64,000 nt of DNA from Methylococcus mesophilus (GTDB lineage: Bacteria > Pseudomonadota > Gammaproteobacteria > Methylococcales > Methylococcaceae), in NCBI RefSeq assembly GCF_026247885.1, contig NZ_CP110921.1, forward strand, positions 1,178,001-1,242,000, written 5' to 3'. This document shows positions 1 to 8,614 of this stretch, one piece after another (position 1 is the stretch's first letter; each line of letters starts with the position of its first letter). The notes under the pieces were generated by a model. That model saw only the letters and a list, made by a program, of their open reading frames with translations. It did no database searches and was not told where the DNA came from. The position numbers and the translations under genes were made by a program.

Positions 1-460
1 CCTCCAGCAAGTCACGGCGGTAAAACAGAATGCGCGTGTCGACATACCAGGGCACGGCCAGCATCCTTTCGTCGACGACGGCCACATCCAGAGGCCCTTC
101 GAAGTAGTCGCCTTTCCGCCCGGTGTTCTCGAACCGGGCGGCGACATCCTCCAGTGCCCGGAGCGCGGCGAATTCCGCTATCCAGGTGTTGCCGAGCTGA
201 AATACGTCCGGCAGGTTGCCGCCGGCATAAGCCGTCAGCAGCTTTTCGTGGGCGGCGCTCCAGGGGATTTGCTGGACCTCGACGCGAATTTCCGGGTTCA
301 GCCGCTCGAACTCCCCGGCGAGCTCATGGGCGACTTCACCCTCGCTGCCGAACGCCCAGAATTCCACGACTTCGGCTTCTTCCTCCGGCTGGCAGCCGCT
401 CAGGATCAAGGCACAGGCCAGGAGGATCGAACGGGGACAGAGACTCCTGGTCCGGCTCAT
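1..460 (-). CDS. Sugar-type ABC transporter substrate-binding lipoprotein (3' part cut by window edge)
   Basis: I translated the minus strand from the ATG at 460; the frame stays open to the window edge, giving 153 residues. The start MSRTRSLCPRSILLACALIL runs into a lipobox (LSGC), so it should be a lipid-anchored periplasmic protein. After the Cys, the sequence FWAFGSEGEVAHELAGEFER, then GGNLPDVFQLGNTWIAEFAA and VPWYVDTRILFYRRD, is typical of family 1 extracellular solute-binding proteins for sugars or sugar-like ligands. It lies 24 bases downstream of a histidine kinase on the same strand, so it is probably the third gene of the regulator-kinase operon. Permeases would be expected beyond the edge. 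A lone ABC ATPase of the sugar type lies at 6439-7509. The ligand cannot be told. Confidence 0.85.
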   Translation of the reverse strand, partial: MSRTRSLCPRSILLACALILSGCQPEEEAEVVEFWAFGSEGEVAHELAGEFERLNPEIRVEVQQIPWSAAHEKLLTAYAGGNLPDVFQLGNTWIAEFAALRALEDVAARFENTGRKGDYFEGPLDVAVVDERMLAVPWYVDTRILFYRRDLLE

Positions 461-484
461 CGGAAGAACGGGCCCACCGGTTTC

Positions 485-1957
485 TCAGGCCGGAGCCGCC
501 AGGCTGAAAGTGAAGACTGCCCCGCGGCCTTCTCCGCTCAATGCCTCGATCGTACTTCCATGCAGTTCCAGCATCCGCTTGCTGATAAGCAGACCCAGCC
601 CGCCCCCCATATGCCTTCCGGAATCCCGGCGCAACGGCGAATCCCGTTCGAACAGGCTTGGCAGAAGTTCGCTGGCGATGCCGGCACCGCTGTCCTCCAC
701 CCGGACCGTCACCCTGTCGCCGGCTTCGCACCTCAGCGTCAAGTCGATCTCACCGCCCTCCGGCGTGTGGCGCAACGCGTTGTCGATGAGGTTGGTCAAA
801 ACCCGCTCGATCATCGCGATATCGGCATAGACCAAGGGAATGCGATCGCGAAACCGGGCGGCAATCCGGACTCCTTTGGCATCGGCGGCCAGCTCGAATT
901 TCTGCGCCACGTCCTGGACGAGCTCCTGCAGGGAGAAACGCTCGAAACTCGGCCGCACTTCCTCGCATTCCAGCTTCGCCAGTTCGAACAGCTCCTGAGC
1001 CAAGTGCGCCACACGCCGGCTCTGCCGCACGGCGACCTCAAGGTACTGTTGCCGTTCCGCCGGAGAAAGCCGGTCGGACTTCCGCAGCATGGTTTCCAGA
1101 TAACCCTGCATGGACGTGAGCGGGGTGCGCAGGTCGTGCGACACATTGGCGACCATTTCGCGCCGCAGCGTGTCCTGGGACTTGATATGTTGCACCTGCG
1201 CGGCGATGCGCTCGGCCATCCGCGAGAATGTCGCGGCGAGCCGGCCAATCTCGTCAGGACTGCTTTGCAGCGCGCCGTCCAGTTGCAAGGTGCCGGAAAA
1301 ACTCGCGTCGTCGAAGGCGGCGATCGTCCGCGTCAAGGCGTCCAAACGACGGGTCACCAGCGAAAACAGGCCCAACCCGGCAACCAGGGTGAGCAGCAAC
1401 GCCCCCGCTCCCGTCCACATGACACTCTGGAACACATGCCCCTGCCAGACGTCTTCGGCCAGCCTTTGGTACTCGTCTCCGGCCAGCACGATGTATAGGT
1501 AACCGATGATTCGCCCATCCCGCTTCAGCGGTGTGGCGCTGAATATCTCGCGGCGGTCCGGGCGGCGCGGATTGTCCCCTTTCACGGGCAGCGCACCGCC
1601 TTCGAGAAGGCCGCGCAGGGGGGCCAGGGAAACCTCCTTCAGCCGAACCCGCCCCGGCGGCGCATCGTAGGCCAGAATGGCACCCTTCGCGTCCAACAGA
1701 TAGAGTTCGATGCTGGGGTTGACGATCATGAGCATGTGGAACAGCTCGCTCACCGCCTTGCCGTCGAACCCCTCCCCATTCAACAAGGGCCAGTGGCTCG
1801 CGATGTGTTCCGCCAGGCCGCGGCTGAGCCGCTGGATGATTTCCTGCTGGTGATTTTTTGCCGCCACCAGATCGAGCCCGCCGCACAAGCCGCCGAAGAG
1901 GAGAACCAGAGCGGCGAAGGTGAGCGCGATGCGGCTGTAGAGCGACCTGAATTTCAC
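485..1957 (-). CDS. Sensor histidine kinase (HAMP, HisKA, HATPase)
   Basis: 490 residues. A membrane segment at about 8-33 and a second at about 178-200 flank a periplasmic sensor part. A HAMP linker follows, then HisKA with the phospho-accepting His274 in the motif NVSHDLRTPLTS. The ATPase domain shows the N box NLIDNALRHTP and glycine boxes VEDSGAGIA and GGGLGLLIS. It should autophosphorylate and pass phosphate to the OmpR-type regulator encoded just upstream, whose stop overlaps this ATG by four bases. The kinase is followed by a sugar-type binding lipoprotein, which suggests that the sensed cue is linked to that transporter. The family call is firm; the signal is unknown. Confidence 0.95.
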   Translation of the reverse strand: MKFRSLYSRIALTFAALVLLFGGLCGGLDLVAAKNHQQEIIQRLSRGLAEHIASHWPLLNGEGFDGKAVSELFHMLMIVNPSIELYLLDAKGAILAYDAPPGRVRLKEVSLAPLRGLLEGGALPVKGDNPRRPDRREIFSATPLKRDGRIIGYLYIVLAGDEYQRLAEDVWQGHVFQSVMWTGAGALLLTLVAGLGLFSLVTRRLDALTRTIAAFDDASFSGTLQLDGALQSSPDEIGRLAATFSRMAERIAAQVQHIKSQDTLRREMVANVSHDLRTPLTSMQGYLETMLRKSDRLSPAERQQYLEVAVRQSRRVAHLAQELFELAKLECEEVRPSFERFSLQELVQDVAQKFELAADAKGVRIAARFRDRIPLVYADIAMIERVLTNLIDNALRHTPEGGEIDLTLRCEAGDRVTVRVEDSGAGIASELLPSLFERDSPLRRDSGRHMGGGLGLLISKRMLELHGSTIEALSGEGRGAVFTFSLAAPA

Positions 1958-2664
1958 GGGCGATTCTCCCCAAAATCCACGAACTTATAGCCGACACCCC
2001 AGACCGTTTGGATGAATTCGGGCCGTCCGGGATCGCGTTCGATCTTCGCACGCAGGCGATTGATATGCGAATTCACCGTGTGCTCGTAGCCGTCGTGGCT
2101 ATAGCCCCACACCCGATCCAGCAGCGCCAGGCGGGTGAATGCCTGACCGGGATGGCGGGCGAAGAACAGCAACAACTCGAACTCCTTCAGCGTCAGGGCG
2201 ACAGGCCGACCTTCCAGCATGACGGAATAACCGACCGGGTCGATGGTCAGCGGCCCACGGACCATGACGCCGGCCTTTGCCTGCGACTCCCGTTCCATCG
2301 CTTCGACTCGTCTGAACAGGGCACGAATCCGCGCAATGAGTTCGGGGATGGAGAAGGGTTTGGTCAGGTAGTCGTCAGCCCCGAGTTCAAGGCCCAATAC
2401 GCGCTGCGTTTCCGTGGACTTTGCGCTGATGATAACGATCGGCTGGTAATGGGGCATGCGCCGGACTTGACGGCAGATTTCCAGGCCGTCGATGCCGGGA
2501 AGCATCAGGTCCAGAACCAGGAGGTCGAAACGGTAGGCCTTCAAACACGCAAGTCCGCCGGTACCGTCTCTTGCGATCTCCACGGCGTAACCTTCATCCC
2601 GCAGGTTGATGCCGAGCATGTCCCCGATGTCGGGATCGTCTTCGATGACCAGGATGCGTTTCAT
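1954..2664 (-). CDS. OmpR/PhoB-family response regulator
   Basis: 236 residues from ATG 2664 (MKRILVIEDDPDIGDM). A longer in-frame start at 2706 would add 14 residues not usual for the family. The receiver domain (about 1-120) has the acidic pair near the start, the phospho-acceptor Asp in LLVLDLMLPGIDG and the conserved Lys in DDYLTKPFS. The C-terminal half (about 135-232) is a winged-helix DNA-binding domain with ALTLKEFELLLFFARHPGQA and a wing ending TVWGVGYKF. It overlaps the kinase gene by four bases, so the two are translationally coupled. It is divergent from the beta-propeller gene at 2853, and the space between holds two direct repeats that could be its operators. Confidence 0.95.
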   Translation of the reverse strand: MKRILVIEDDPDIGDMLGINLRDEGYAVEIARDGTGGLACLKAYRFDLLVLDLMLPGIDGLEICRQVRRMPHYQPIVIISAKSTETQRVLGLELGADDYLTKPFSIPELIARIRALFRRVEAMERESQAKAGVMVRGPLTIDPVGYSVMLEGRPVALTLKEFELLLFFARHPGQAFTRLALLDRVWGYSHDGYEHTVNSHINRLRAKIERDPGRPEFIQTVWGVGYKFVDFGENRP

Positions 2665-2756
2665 TGCCGGAGCCGGACTCCCGCCGATCGGATGGTGGGG
2701 CCTCAATTATCGGCACGCGGCAAGGGACAGGCCAGTCACATTTATTTGAGCGCTCC

Positions 2757-2797
2757 GTGATGAATTCGTGATTTCTGGCCACGCACAATGGCCACGC
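2757..2797. promoter_or_regulatory. Two direct repeats between divergent regulator and beta-propeller genes (possible operator)
   Basis: GTGAT occurs at 2757-2761 and again at 2768-2772, an 11-base period typical of tandem OmpR-family binding. Just after, TGGCCACGC is repeated exactly at 2776-2784 and 2789-2797, a 13-base period. Both lie in the 188-base space between the regulator start (2664) and the propeller gene start (2853). The repeats are seen directly; the regulatory role is inferred from position and spacing. Confidence 0.4.
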
Positions 2798-2852
2798 CCG
2801 AAAAGCCCATGGCTTACCGGAGGAACCTTTTTCGATTCACACGAGGCCTGTC

Positions 2853-3974
2853 ATGAAGACCCTATTCAAGCTCATCTTCACCGCATTTGCGTTCGCATCG
2901 ATGATCCCCGGCATTGGCCTGGCCGATCCCGACAAACTCCCCAAATTCGGTGGAAATCCGCCGGTGGAGACGGTATACACGCTGTCCAACAATGCCGACG
3001 GAAACGAGGTGCTCGCATTTCACCGCCACGGCAATGGCCAAATGGAGCCGGCAGGCCGCTTCGCCACCGGGGGAACCGGTACCGGCTCCGGACTCGGCAA
3101 CCAGGGTGCTCTGGCACTGAGCGCAAATGCGCGGTACCTGTTCGCCGTCAATGCGGGCAGCAACGACTTATCGGTGTTCCGGATCGACCGGGACGGGCTG
3201 CGACTCATCGACCGCGCCGCCGAGGAAGGCACCACCCCCGTCAGCGTGGCCGTCGGCCCGAATCGGGTCTATGTCGTGAACTCGGGAGACGATTCCATCT
3301 TCGGCTTCCGCTTCGACCACCGCACCGGCAAGCTGCACCCCCTGCCCGAATCCCACCAGAAGCTCAGCGGAGACGGCACGGCGCCGGCCCAGATCAGCCT
3401 CGACCGCGGGGGCGACGCCTTGGTCGTCACCGAGAAAGCGACCAACAAAATCACGACATTTTCTCTGAACGAGGACGGCAGCCCGGAGGCCAGGCATTCG
3501 ATCGATTCCGCCGGATCGACGCCCTTCGGCTTTGCCTTCGGCAAGCGCGACCAGTTCTTCGTTTCCGAAGCCCAGGGCGGTGCCCCGGATGGCGCGACCG
3601 TGTCGTCCTACCAGTTGCTGGAGAACGGAACCGCGCAACTGATCGACGGAGCGGTCGCGGCCGGGCAAACCGCCGCATGCTGGCTGGCCACGACACCCAC
3701 GGGCCGCATTGCCTTCACCGCCGATACCCCCGCCAACGCCATTTCCGCATTCTCAATCGATGCCGCCGGCCATCTGTCGCTGTTGCACACCCGTGCAGCC
3801 GAGGAAAACCGGCCCACCGACCTCGCCGTTTCTACCGACGGCCGAATGCTGTATACCTTGAGCGGTGGCGACCACAGTATCGGCGTTTACCGCATCCTGA
3901 AGGGAGGCGCGCTGCAAAAGCTCCAGAGTCTGGGCGCCCTGCCCGCAGGCACCACCGGTCTCATTGTCCGCTAA
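2853..3974 (+). CDS. Secreted lactonase-like beta-propeller protein
   Basis: 373 residues. The N-terminus MKTLFKLIFTAFAFASMIPG, ending near IGLA, is a Sec signal peptide, so the protein should be periplasmic or secreted. The rest is a seven-bladed propeller of the 6-phosphogluconolactonase/YVTN type: recurring blades such as VYTLSNNADGNEVLAFHRHG, ARYLFAVNAGSNDLSVFRID, NRVYVVNSGDDSIFGFRFD and RMLYTLSGGDHSIGVYRI. Cytoplasmic 6-phosphogluconolactonases lack a signal peptide, so a sugar-lactone role is doubtful; many such secreted proteins have no known substrate. A gagg ribosome site precedes the ATG. It is divergent from the response regulator and may be its target. Confidence 0.8.
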   Translation: MKTLFKLIFTAFAFASMIPGIGLADPDKLPKFGGNPPVETVYTLSNNADGNEVLAFHRHGNGQMEPAGRFATGGTGTGSGLGNQGALALSANARYLFAVNAGSNDLSVFRIDRDGLRLIDRAAEEGTTPVSVAVGPNRVYVVNSGDDSIFGFRFDHRTGKLHPLPESHQKLSGDGTAPAQISLDRGGDALVVTEKATNKITTFSLNEDGSPEARHSIDSAGSTPFGFAFGKRDQFFVSEAQGGAPDGATVSSYQLLENGTAQLIDGAVAAGQTAACWLATTPTGRIAFTADTPANAISAFSIDAAGHLSLLHTRAAEENRPTDLAVSTDGRMLYTLSGGDHSIGVYRILKGGALQKLQSLGALPAGTTGLIVR

Positions 3975-3996
3975 CCCCACTTGCGTACCGGGATCG

Positions 3997-4024
3997 GCAA
4001 GCGCGGCCGGAAGGCCGCGCTTGT
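3997..4024 (+). terminator. Hairpin after the beta-propeller gene
   Basis: A perfect 11-base stem, caagcgcggcc and ggccgcgcttg, closes on a GGAA tetraloop (loop 4009-4012), 23 bases after the stop of the propeller gene. The distal arm ends in a short TT/TTG run rather than a long T tract, so termination may be partial. Confidence 0.7.
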
Positions 4025-4122
4025 TGCCGCAGCGTGGATCATTCGCCTCTTCCCCATTCAGGACGGCTTTTGTGGAAAGACTGCCGGGTTAGAATAGTTG
4101 ATCGCTCAATTTCCCCGCCCTC

Positions 4123-5319
4123 ATGAAAAATCCAGGCGCCCGGCCAGCTATGGGAGAGAGAAAGTCCTCCGCCATCCAAATCGCACAATCCTGCGCCAAA
4201 GACCCCCGCAAATCCGTGCGTGAATTCCATGCGGGCATCGCACCCCAACAGCCGGCACTGGTGACTTTCTTTTGCTCCAGCGAGTACGATCTGGGTGCGA
4301 TCGCTGCTGAGATGCGCCGCCTGTTTGCCGGAATCCCCGTCGTCGGCTGCACCACGGCTGGAGAAATCGGGCCGGCCGGCTACCGCGACCACAGCCTGGC
4401 GGGCGCGAGCTTTGAGGCCGGCAGCTTTCATGCAGCGGCGGACATCCTGACGGGTCTACAGCGCTTCGACCCGGACAAAGGTCATGCGCTGGTACAGGGA
4501 CTCCTGCAGCGGCTCGAAGTTTCCTCCCCCGCGGCACGGCCGGATGACAGTTTCGCCTTCCTGATGATCGACGGACTCTCGGTTCGAGAAGAGGAGGTCA
4601 CCCACGTGTTGCAGGACGCTCTGGGCGAAATTCCGCTGATCGGCGGCTCGGCGGGCGATGGCATGAAGTTCGCCAGGACCTGCGTCTATTTCGACGGCCA
4701 TTTCCACAGCGATGCCGCGGTGCTGGCGGTGTTTACCACTTCCCTGCCCTTCAAGGTGTTCATGACCGAGCACTTCGCCGTCACCGACGAACGGGTGGTG
4801 GTCACCGACGCCGACGCCGCCCATCGCGTCGTCCGGGAAATCAACGGACGGCCGGCGCTCCAGGAATATGCGCGGCTGATCGGCGTCGATCCCGCGCGAG
4901 TCGGTTCCGAGCATTTCGCAGCGTCGCCCGTCGTGGTCCGCATCGGCGGCACGGACTATGTGCGTTCGATCCAGAAAGCCGATGCCGACGGCAGCCTGAC
5001 CTTCTATTGCGCCATCGAGACGGGAATGGTGCTGCGCCTGGGCCGTAGCGGAGACCTGGAGGGGAACGTGGCGCAGACCTTCGAGCAGCTGCGGGAAACC
5101 CTGGGTCCACTGCAAGGCGTGATTGCCTGCGATTGCATTTTCCGCAACCTGGAAATGACCCGCTGCGGCGTGACGCAGCATGTGGGCGAGATTTTCCGGA
5201 ACAACCGCACCGTGGGCTTCAGCACCTACGGCGAGCAGTATCTCGGCGTACACATCAACCAGACCTTTACCGGAATCGCCATCGGCGCGCCAGGGAGACT
5301 TCGGCATGGCGGACAGTGA
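4123..5319 (+). CDS. FIST N/C-domain sensor protein (NosP-like)
   Basis: 398 residues, no signal peptide or membrane segment, so cytoplasmic. The N-terminal FIST domain (about 30-230) carries PALVTFFCSSEYDL, FAGIPVVGCTTAGEIGPAGY and IPLIGGSAGDGMKF. The FIST C part (about 240-390) ends with ACDCIFRNLEM and VGFSTYGEQYLGVHINQTFT. FIST proteins are ligand-sensing partners of signalling enzymes; the NosP branch binds haem and senses nitric oxide. The gene overlaps the next one, a PAS-GGDEF diguanylate cyclase, by 14 bases, so the FIST protein very likely controls that enzyme. A weak -10 (TAGAAT at about 4090) lies upstream, behind the terminator of the previous gene. Another in-frame ATG lies at 4150. 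Confidence 0.88.
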   Translation: MKNPGARPAMGERKSSAIQIAQSCAKDPRKSVREFHAGIAPQQPALVTFFCSSEYDLGAIAAEMRRLFAGIPVVGCTTAGEIGPAGYRDHSLAGASFEAGSFHAAADILTGLQRFDPDKGHALVQGLLQRLEVSSPAARPDDSFAFLMIDGLSVREEEVTHVLQDALGEIPLIGGSAGDGMKFARTCVYFDGHFHSDAAVLAVFTTSLPFKVFMTEHFAVTDERVVVTDADAAHRVVREINGRPALQEYARLIGVDPARVGSEHFAASPVVVRIGGTDYVRSIQKADADGSLTFYCAIETGMVLRLGRSGDLEGNVAQTFEQLRETLGPLQGVIACDCIFRNLEMTRCGVTQHVGEIFRNNRTVGFSTYGEQYLGVHINQTFTGIAIGAPGRLRHGGQ

Positions 5320-6466
5320 AATGGATTTGCGCGCGGAAATCGCCCGCCTGAACAAAATCATCGAGGTTCTCATGGACCGGGTGGAAAACAATCTGAGCCT
5401 GCGGCCGACCACCTACTTCGGACTGTTCCAGGGGAAAATCGTACTGGAGAACCAAGTCCGGCAGCGCACCCTGGAGCTGAACGCGGCGTTGCGCGAAATC
5501 GAAAAGATCAACCGGGTGCTGAAGGAATCCGAAGCGAAATTCCGCGCCGTACTGGACCAGTCCCTGGTCGGGATCGTCATTACCGAGCAGGGATCGTTCA
5601 GCTATGTCAATCCCAAGTTCACGGAGATCTTCGGCTACAGCGAAGATGAACTGGCACACATCCGCCCGATCGATCTGGCGATCGAGGAAGACCGCCCGCT
5701 GGTGAGCAAGCAGCTCCGCAAAGCCTTCGCCGGAAGAATCCACGAGGTCCGGTTCACCTTCCGGGGCACGCGCAAGGACGGTGCGGCCGTCCATGTGGAG
5801 GTGGCCGGCAGCCCGCCGACCCGGATCGCCGGCCACCGTTCCATCATCGCCGTCGTCACCGACATCACCGAGCGGGTGCGGGTGGAGAAGGAAATGCAGG
5901 CGCTCCAGGCACAACTGCGCGAGCAGGCGGTGCACGACCCGCTCACTGGCCTGCTCAACCGGCGCGCACTGGAGGATTCGCTCGGCCGGGAACTGATCCG
6001 GGCGGCGCGCCATGGCGATCCCCTCAGCCTGGTGATCTGCGACATCGACCGCTTCAAATCCATCAATGATACCCACGGACACCAGGCAGGCGACGAGGTA
6101 CTCAAGACCTTTGCCGGCCTGCTGAACCGGGCGACGCGAAGCGGCGACATCTGCTGCCGCTATGGCGGCGAAGAGTTCGTGCTGGTCTGCCCGCGCATGA
6201 CTCTGGCCAAGGCGGCGGAACGCGCGGAACAATTGCGCGAAACCTGCGCCGCCCTGCCGTTCGATTGCGGCGATGCGGTTTTGCAGGTCACGGCATCGTT
6301 CGGCGTCGCGGCCTTCCCACGTCACGGCGACACCGGCGACCTGCTGATCCGCTCCGCCGACCGGGCGCTGTACGCGGCCAAGAATGCCGGCCGCAATCAG
6401 GTCAAGTGTTATGCCAACACCGAATCCGGCGAATTCGCATGGGCAGCATCGCGTTCGAACGCCTGA
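5306..6466 (+). CDS. PAS-domain diguanylate cyclase
   Basis: 386 residues from ATG 5306, chosen because MADSEMDLRAEIARLNKIIE follows a GGGAG ribosome site; an upstream extension would lie inside the FIST gene. An N-terminal coiled coil (about 1-90) leads into a PAS domain (about 95-215, ending VVTDITERVRVEKEM) and then a GGDEF domain (about 245-375). The active-site motif is intact (RYGGEEF), and RSGD sits at the position of the RxxD inhibitory site, so it should make cyclic di-GMP with product feedback. It overlaps the FIST gene before it (14 bases) and the ABC ATPase gene after it (28 bases). No membrane segment is seen. Confidence 0.93.
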   Translation: MADSEMDLRAEIARLNKIIEVLMDRVENNLSLRPTTYFGLFQGKIVLENQVRQRTLELNAALREIEKINRVLKESEAKFRAVLDQSLVGIVITEQGSFSYVNPKFTEIFGYSEDELAHIRPIDLAIEEDRPLVSKQLRKAFAGRIHEVRFTFRGTRKDGAAVHVEVAGSPPTRIAGHRSIIAVVTDITERVRVEKEMQALQAQLREQAVHDPLTGLLNRRALEDSLGRELIRAARHGDPLSLVICDIDRFKSINDTHGHQAGDEVLKTFAGLLNRATRSGDICCRYGGEEFVLVCPRMTLAKAAERAEQLRETCAALPFDCGDAVLQVTASFGVAAFPRHGDTGDLLIRSADRALYAAKNAGRNQVKCYANTESGEFAWAASRSNA

Positions 6467-7509
6467 GCAAGATCTATCCGGGCGGTTTCGCGGCGCTGTC
6501 TGACCTGAGCCTCGAAATTGCCGACGGCGAACTTCTCGTCGTCGTCGGCCCATCGGGTTGCGGTAAATCCACCCTGCTGCGGCTCCTGGCCGGGCTCGAC
6601 CAGCCCACCGGCGGCTCAATCCGGATCGGCGCCACGAACGTGAACGCACTGTCCCCGGCAGAGCGCAATGTCGCCATGGTGTTCCAGGATTACGCGCTCT
6701 ATCCCAACATGACGGTACGCGGCAACCTCGAATTTCCGCTGAAGATGCGCAGCATGAGCCACGCCGAACGCCGGCGCCGGATCGAGCAGGTGGCCGGAAT
6801 GCTCGATCTTCTGCCGCTCCTCGACCGCAGCCCCGCCCAGCTCTCCGGCGGCCAGCGCCAGCGCGTCGCCATGGGACGGGCGCTGGTCCGCGAGCCCGCG
6901 GTGTTCCTGCTCGACGAGCCCCTCGCCAACCTGGACGCCCGCCTGCGCGCCCAGGTTCGCGCCGAAATCGCTGAATTGCAGCGGCGGACCGGGACGACCA
7001 TGATCTACGTCACCCACGACCAAGTCGAAGCCATGACCCTGGGCCAGCGCATCGCGGTTCTCGACCGCGGCCGGTTGCAGCAGGCCGCCTCGCCTCGCGA
7101 TCTCTATGCTCACCCCGCCAACACCTTCGTCGCCGGCTTCATCGGCAACCCACCCATGAACCTCCTGCCGGTCCGGCTTGAGCGCTCCGGCCGGATCGTC
7201 CTCCCCAGTTTCGGCGGCTGCCCGCTGCCTGGAATGACGGGGGCGCCGCAAAGCGCGGCCATCGCCGGCATCCGGCCGGAGGCGGTCCGGCTGGCGAAAG
7301 GCTCTTCCGAGGGGATCGCAGCCCAGGTCCAGGACGTGGAATATCTCGGCCATGAGACCTTGCTGCATTTCGCCCCTGAAGCGGGACCGGCCGCTCTCAT
7401 CGCCCGCCTCCCCGGCCTGCAGCCCTTTGTCCTGGGCGATGCCGTCCGCCTTGTGATGGCGCCGGAAGACTGGCGTTTTTTCGACGGGGCCGGTCAGGCG
7501 CTGGGCTGA
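6439..7509 (+). CDS. ABC transporter ATP-binding protein, sugar/glycerol-phosphate type (MsmK/UgpC family)
   Basis: 356 residues from ATG 6439 (MGSIAFERLSKIYPGGFAAL). The ATPase core shows Walker A GPSGCGKST, Q loop FQDYALYPNM, signature LSGGQRQRVAMGRAL, Walker B VFLLDEPLANLD and the switch His in VTHDQVEAM. A C-terminal TOBE regulatory domain (about 235-350) is typical of the sugar-import ATPases, which energise permease pairs fed by family 1 binding proteins. No permease is adjacent; the nearest candidate partner is the binding lipoprotein at the left edge. The start lies 28 bases inside the cyclase gene, so expression is tied to the FIST-cyclase pair. The 3' end overlaps the convergent mobA by 16 bases. 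Confidence 0.92.
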   Translation: MGSIAFERLSKIYPGGFAALSDLSLEIADGELLVVVGPSGCGKSTLLRLLAGLDQPTGGSIRIGATNVNALSPAERNVAMVFQDYALYPNMTVRGNLEFPLKMRSMSHAERRRRIEQVAGMLDLLPLLDRSPAQLSGGQRQRVAMGRALVREPAVFLLDEPLANLDARLRAQVRAEIAELQRRTGTTMIYVTHDQVEAMTLGQRIAVLDRGRLQQAASPRDLYAHPANTFVAGFIGNPPMNLLPVRLERSGRIVLPSFGGCPLPGMTGAPQSAAIAGIRPEAVRLAKGSSEGIAAQVQDVEYLGHETLLHFAPEAGPAALIARLPGLQPFVLGDAVRLVMAPEDWRFFDGAGQALG

Positions 7510-8102
7510 CTCCTGTGGGCTTCCAGCGCCTTCAGCTCCTCGAGGGAATTTGCATTCGCGAACAGTTCCGGCACGTCGCTGTAGTCGGCCCGGTGCGCCC
7601 TGTGCCGCGCCAGCCAGGCTTCGACCTTGCGCTCTCCCGACGCCAAAAATGCCTGGAGATCGACCAGCAAAGACCGCCGCGCGATGACGAACACCGGATG
7701 CAGGCGCTCGCCGTCGTGCGCCACGGCGATATCACAGTCCGACGCCTCCCGATCCTCGACCAGGCGTTTCAACATGCAGCCGGTGACCAGCGGTGTATCA
7801 CAAGGCACGGTCAGAACGAATTCCGTGTCGGCCCAGGCCATCGCGCTCAAAAGCCCCGCCAGCGGCCCCTCGAATTCACGGCTCTCATCGGCGATAACCG
7901 GGCAGCCGAAGCCGGCGTAAATTTCCCGGCTACGGTTGGCGCTGACCACCACCTGCCCTGCCACCGCCCGCAAGGCCTCCAACGCATAAACCACCAGCGG
8001 CCTGCCCTTGAATGGCACCAGCCCCTTGTCCCGGCCGCCCATACGGCTTCCTCTTCCGCCGGCAAGCACGCATCCGGTAATCTTCTCGGAAGGATATTTC
8101 AC
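7494..8102 (-). CDS. mobA: Molybdenum cofactor guanylyltransferase MobA
   Basis: 202 residues from a GTG at 8102, chosen because CGGGGAC lies just upstream and the protein then begins KYPSEKITGCVLAGGRGSRM as in the family; ATG starts at 8135 or 8150 would add residues that run into the divergent lipoprotein gene. The nucleotide-binding loop LAGGRGSRMGGRDKGLVPF and the metal-site Asp in TVPCDTPLVT are present. MobA transfers GMP from GTP to molybdopterin to form the guanine dinucleotide cofactor in the cytoplasm. The pathway gene moaA lies at 17090-18121 but is not in the same operon. The 3' end overlaps the convergent ABC ATPase gene. Confidence 0.92.
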   Translation of the reverse strand: MKYPSEKITGCVLAGGRGSRMGGRDKGLVPFKGRPLVVYALEALRAVAGQVVVSANRSREIYAGFGCPVIADESREFEGPLAGLLSAMAWADTEFVLTVPCDTPLVTGCMLKRLVEDREASDCDIAVAHDGERLHPVFVIARRSLLVDLQAFLASGERKVEAWLARHRAHRADYSDVPELFANANSLEELKALEAHRSQPSA

Positions 8103-8118
8103 GGCGCAGTCCCCGACG

Positions 8119-8583
8119 ATGATCGAAAAACCCATGTGGCACCTGTCCATACTGGCGGTGGCGGTCTTGTCCGCCTGCGCCTCAAAGCCGGCGGGCTGGC
8201 GCGCGGACTATTACGAAGTCGAAACCGCCAAACCGTACGCCGATGTGATGGCCGAACTGGAACTGGCGATCACCGAACAGAATTTCCGGATCACCGGCCA
8301 CAACAAGATCGGCAGTGTGATCCGCCAGCGGGATCATATAGACTTCCCCGATTATGACACGCTCCAGTTCTGCAACCTGACCCTGGCCCGGCAGATGCTG
8401 GAAATCGAGCCGGCGGCCGTGGCCTGGATGCCATGCAACGTCGCCGTCCGCTTCGAGCGGGGCCGCACGCGGATCACGGCGCATCTCTTGCCCGAAACCA
8501 CCCGAAACCCGCCCCTCGACGATTTCGCCAGGAGCATGAATGAGAAACTCAAGAAAATCGTCGATTTTGCCGCCGAAAATTAG
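8119..8583 (+). CDS. DUF302-like lipoprotein
   Basis: 154 residues. MIEKPMWHLSILAVAVLSAC gives a lipobox (LSAC), so it is probably lipid-anchored in the periplasm. The body resembles DUF302: VMAELELAITEQNFRITGHN, then IGSVIRQRDHIDFPDYDTLQ, FCNLTLARQMLEIEPAAVAW and MPCNVAVRFERGRTRITAHL. The function of DUF302 is unknown. A second Met at residue 6 (8134) is an alternative start. It is followed after 31 bases by another exported protein on the same strand, and the two are probably one unit. Its 5' end lies only 16 bases from the mobA start on the opposite strand, so the promoters must overlap coding DNA. Confidence 0.75.
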   Translation: MIEKPMWHLSILAVAVLSACASKPAGWRADYYEVETAKPYADVMAELELAITEQNFRITGHNKIGSVIRQRDHIDFPDYDTLQFCNLTLARQMLEIEPAAVAWMPCNVAVRFERGRTRITAHLLPETTRNPPLDDFARSMNEKLKKIVDFAAEN

Positions 8584-8614
8584 TTTCCTCTCCTCTCACC
8601 AATCGGATACGACC

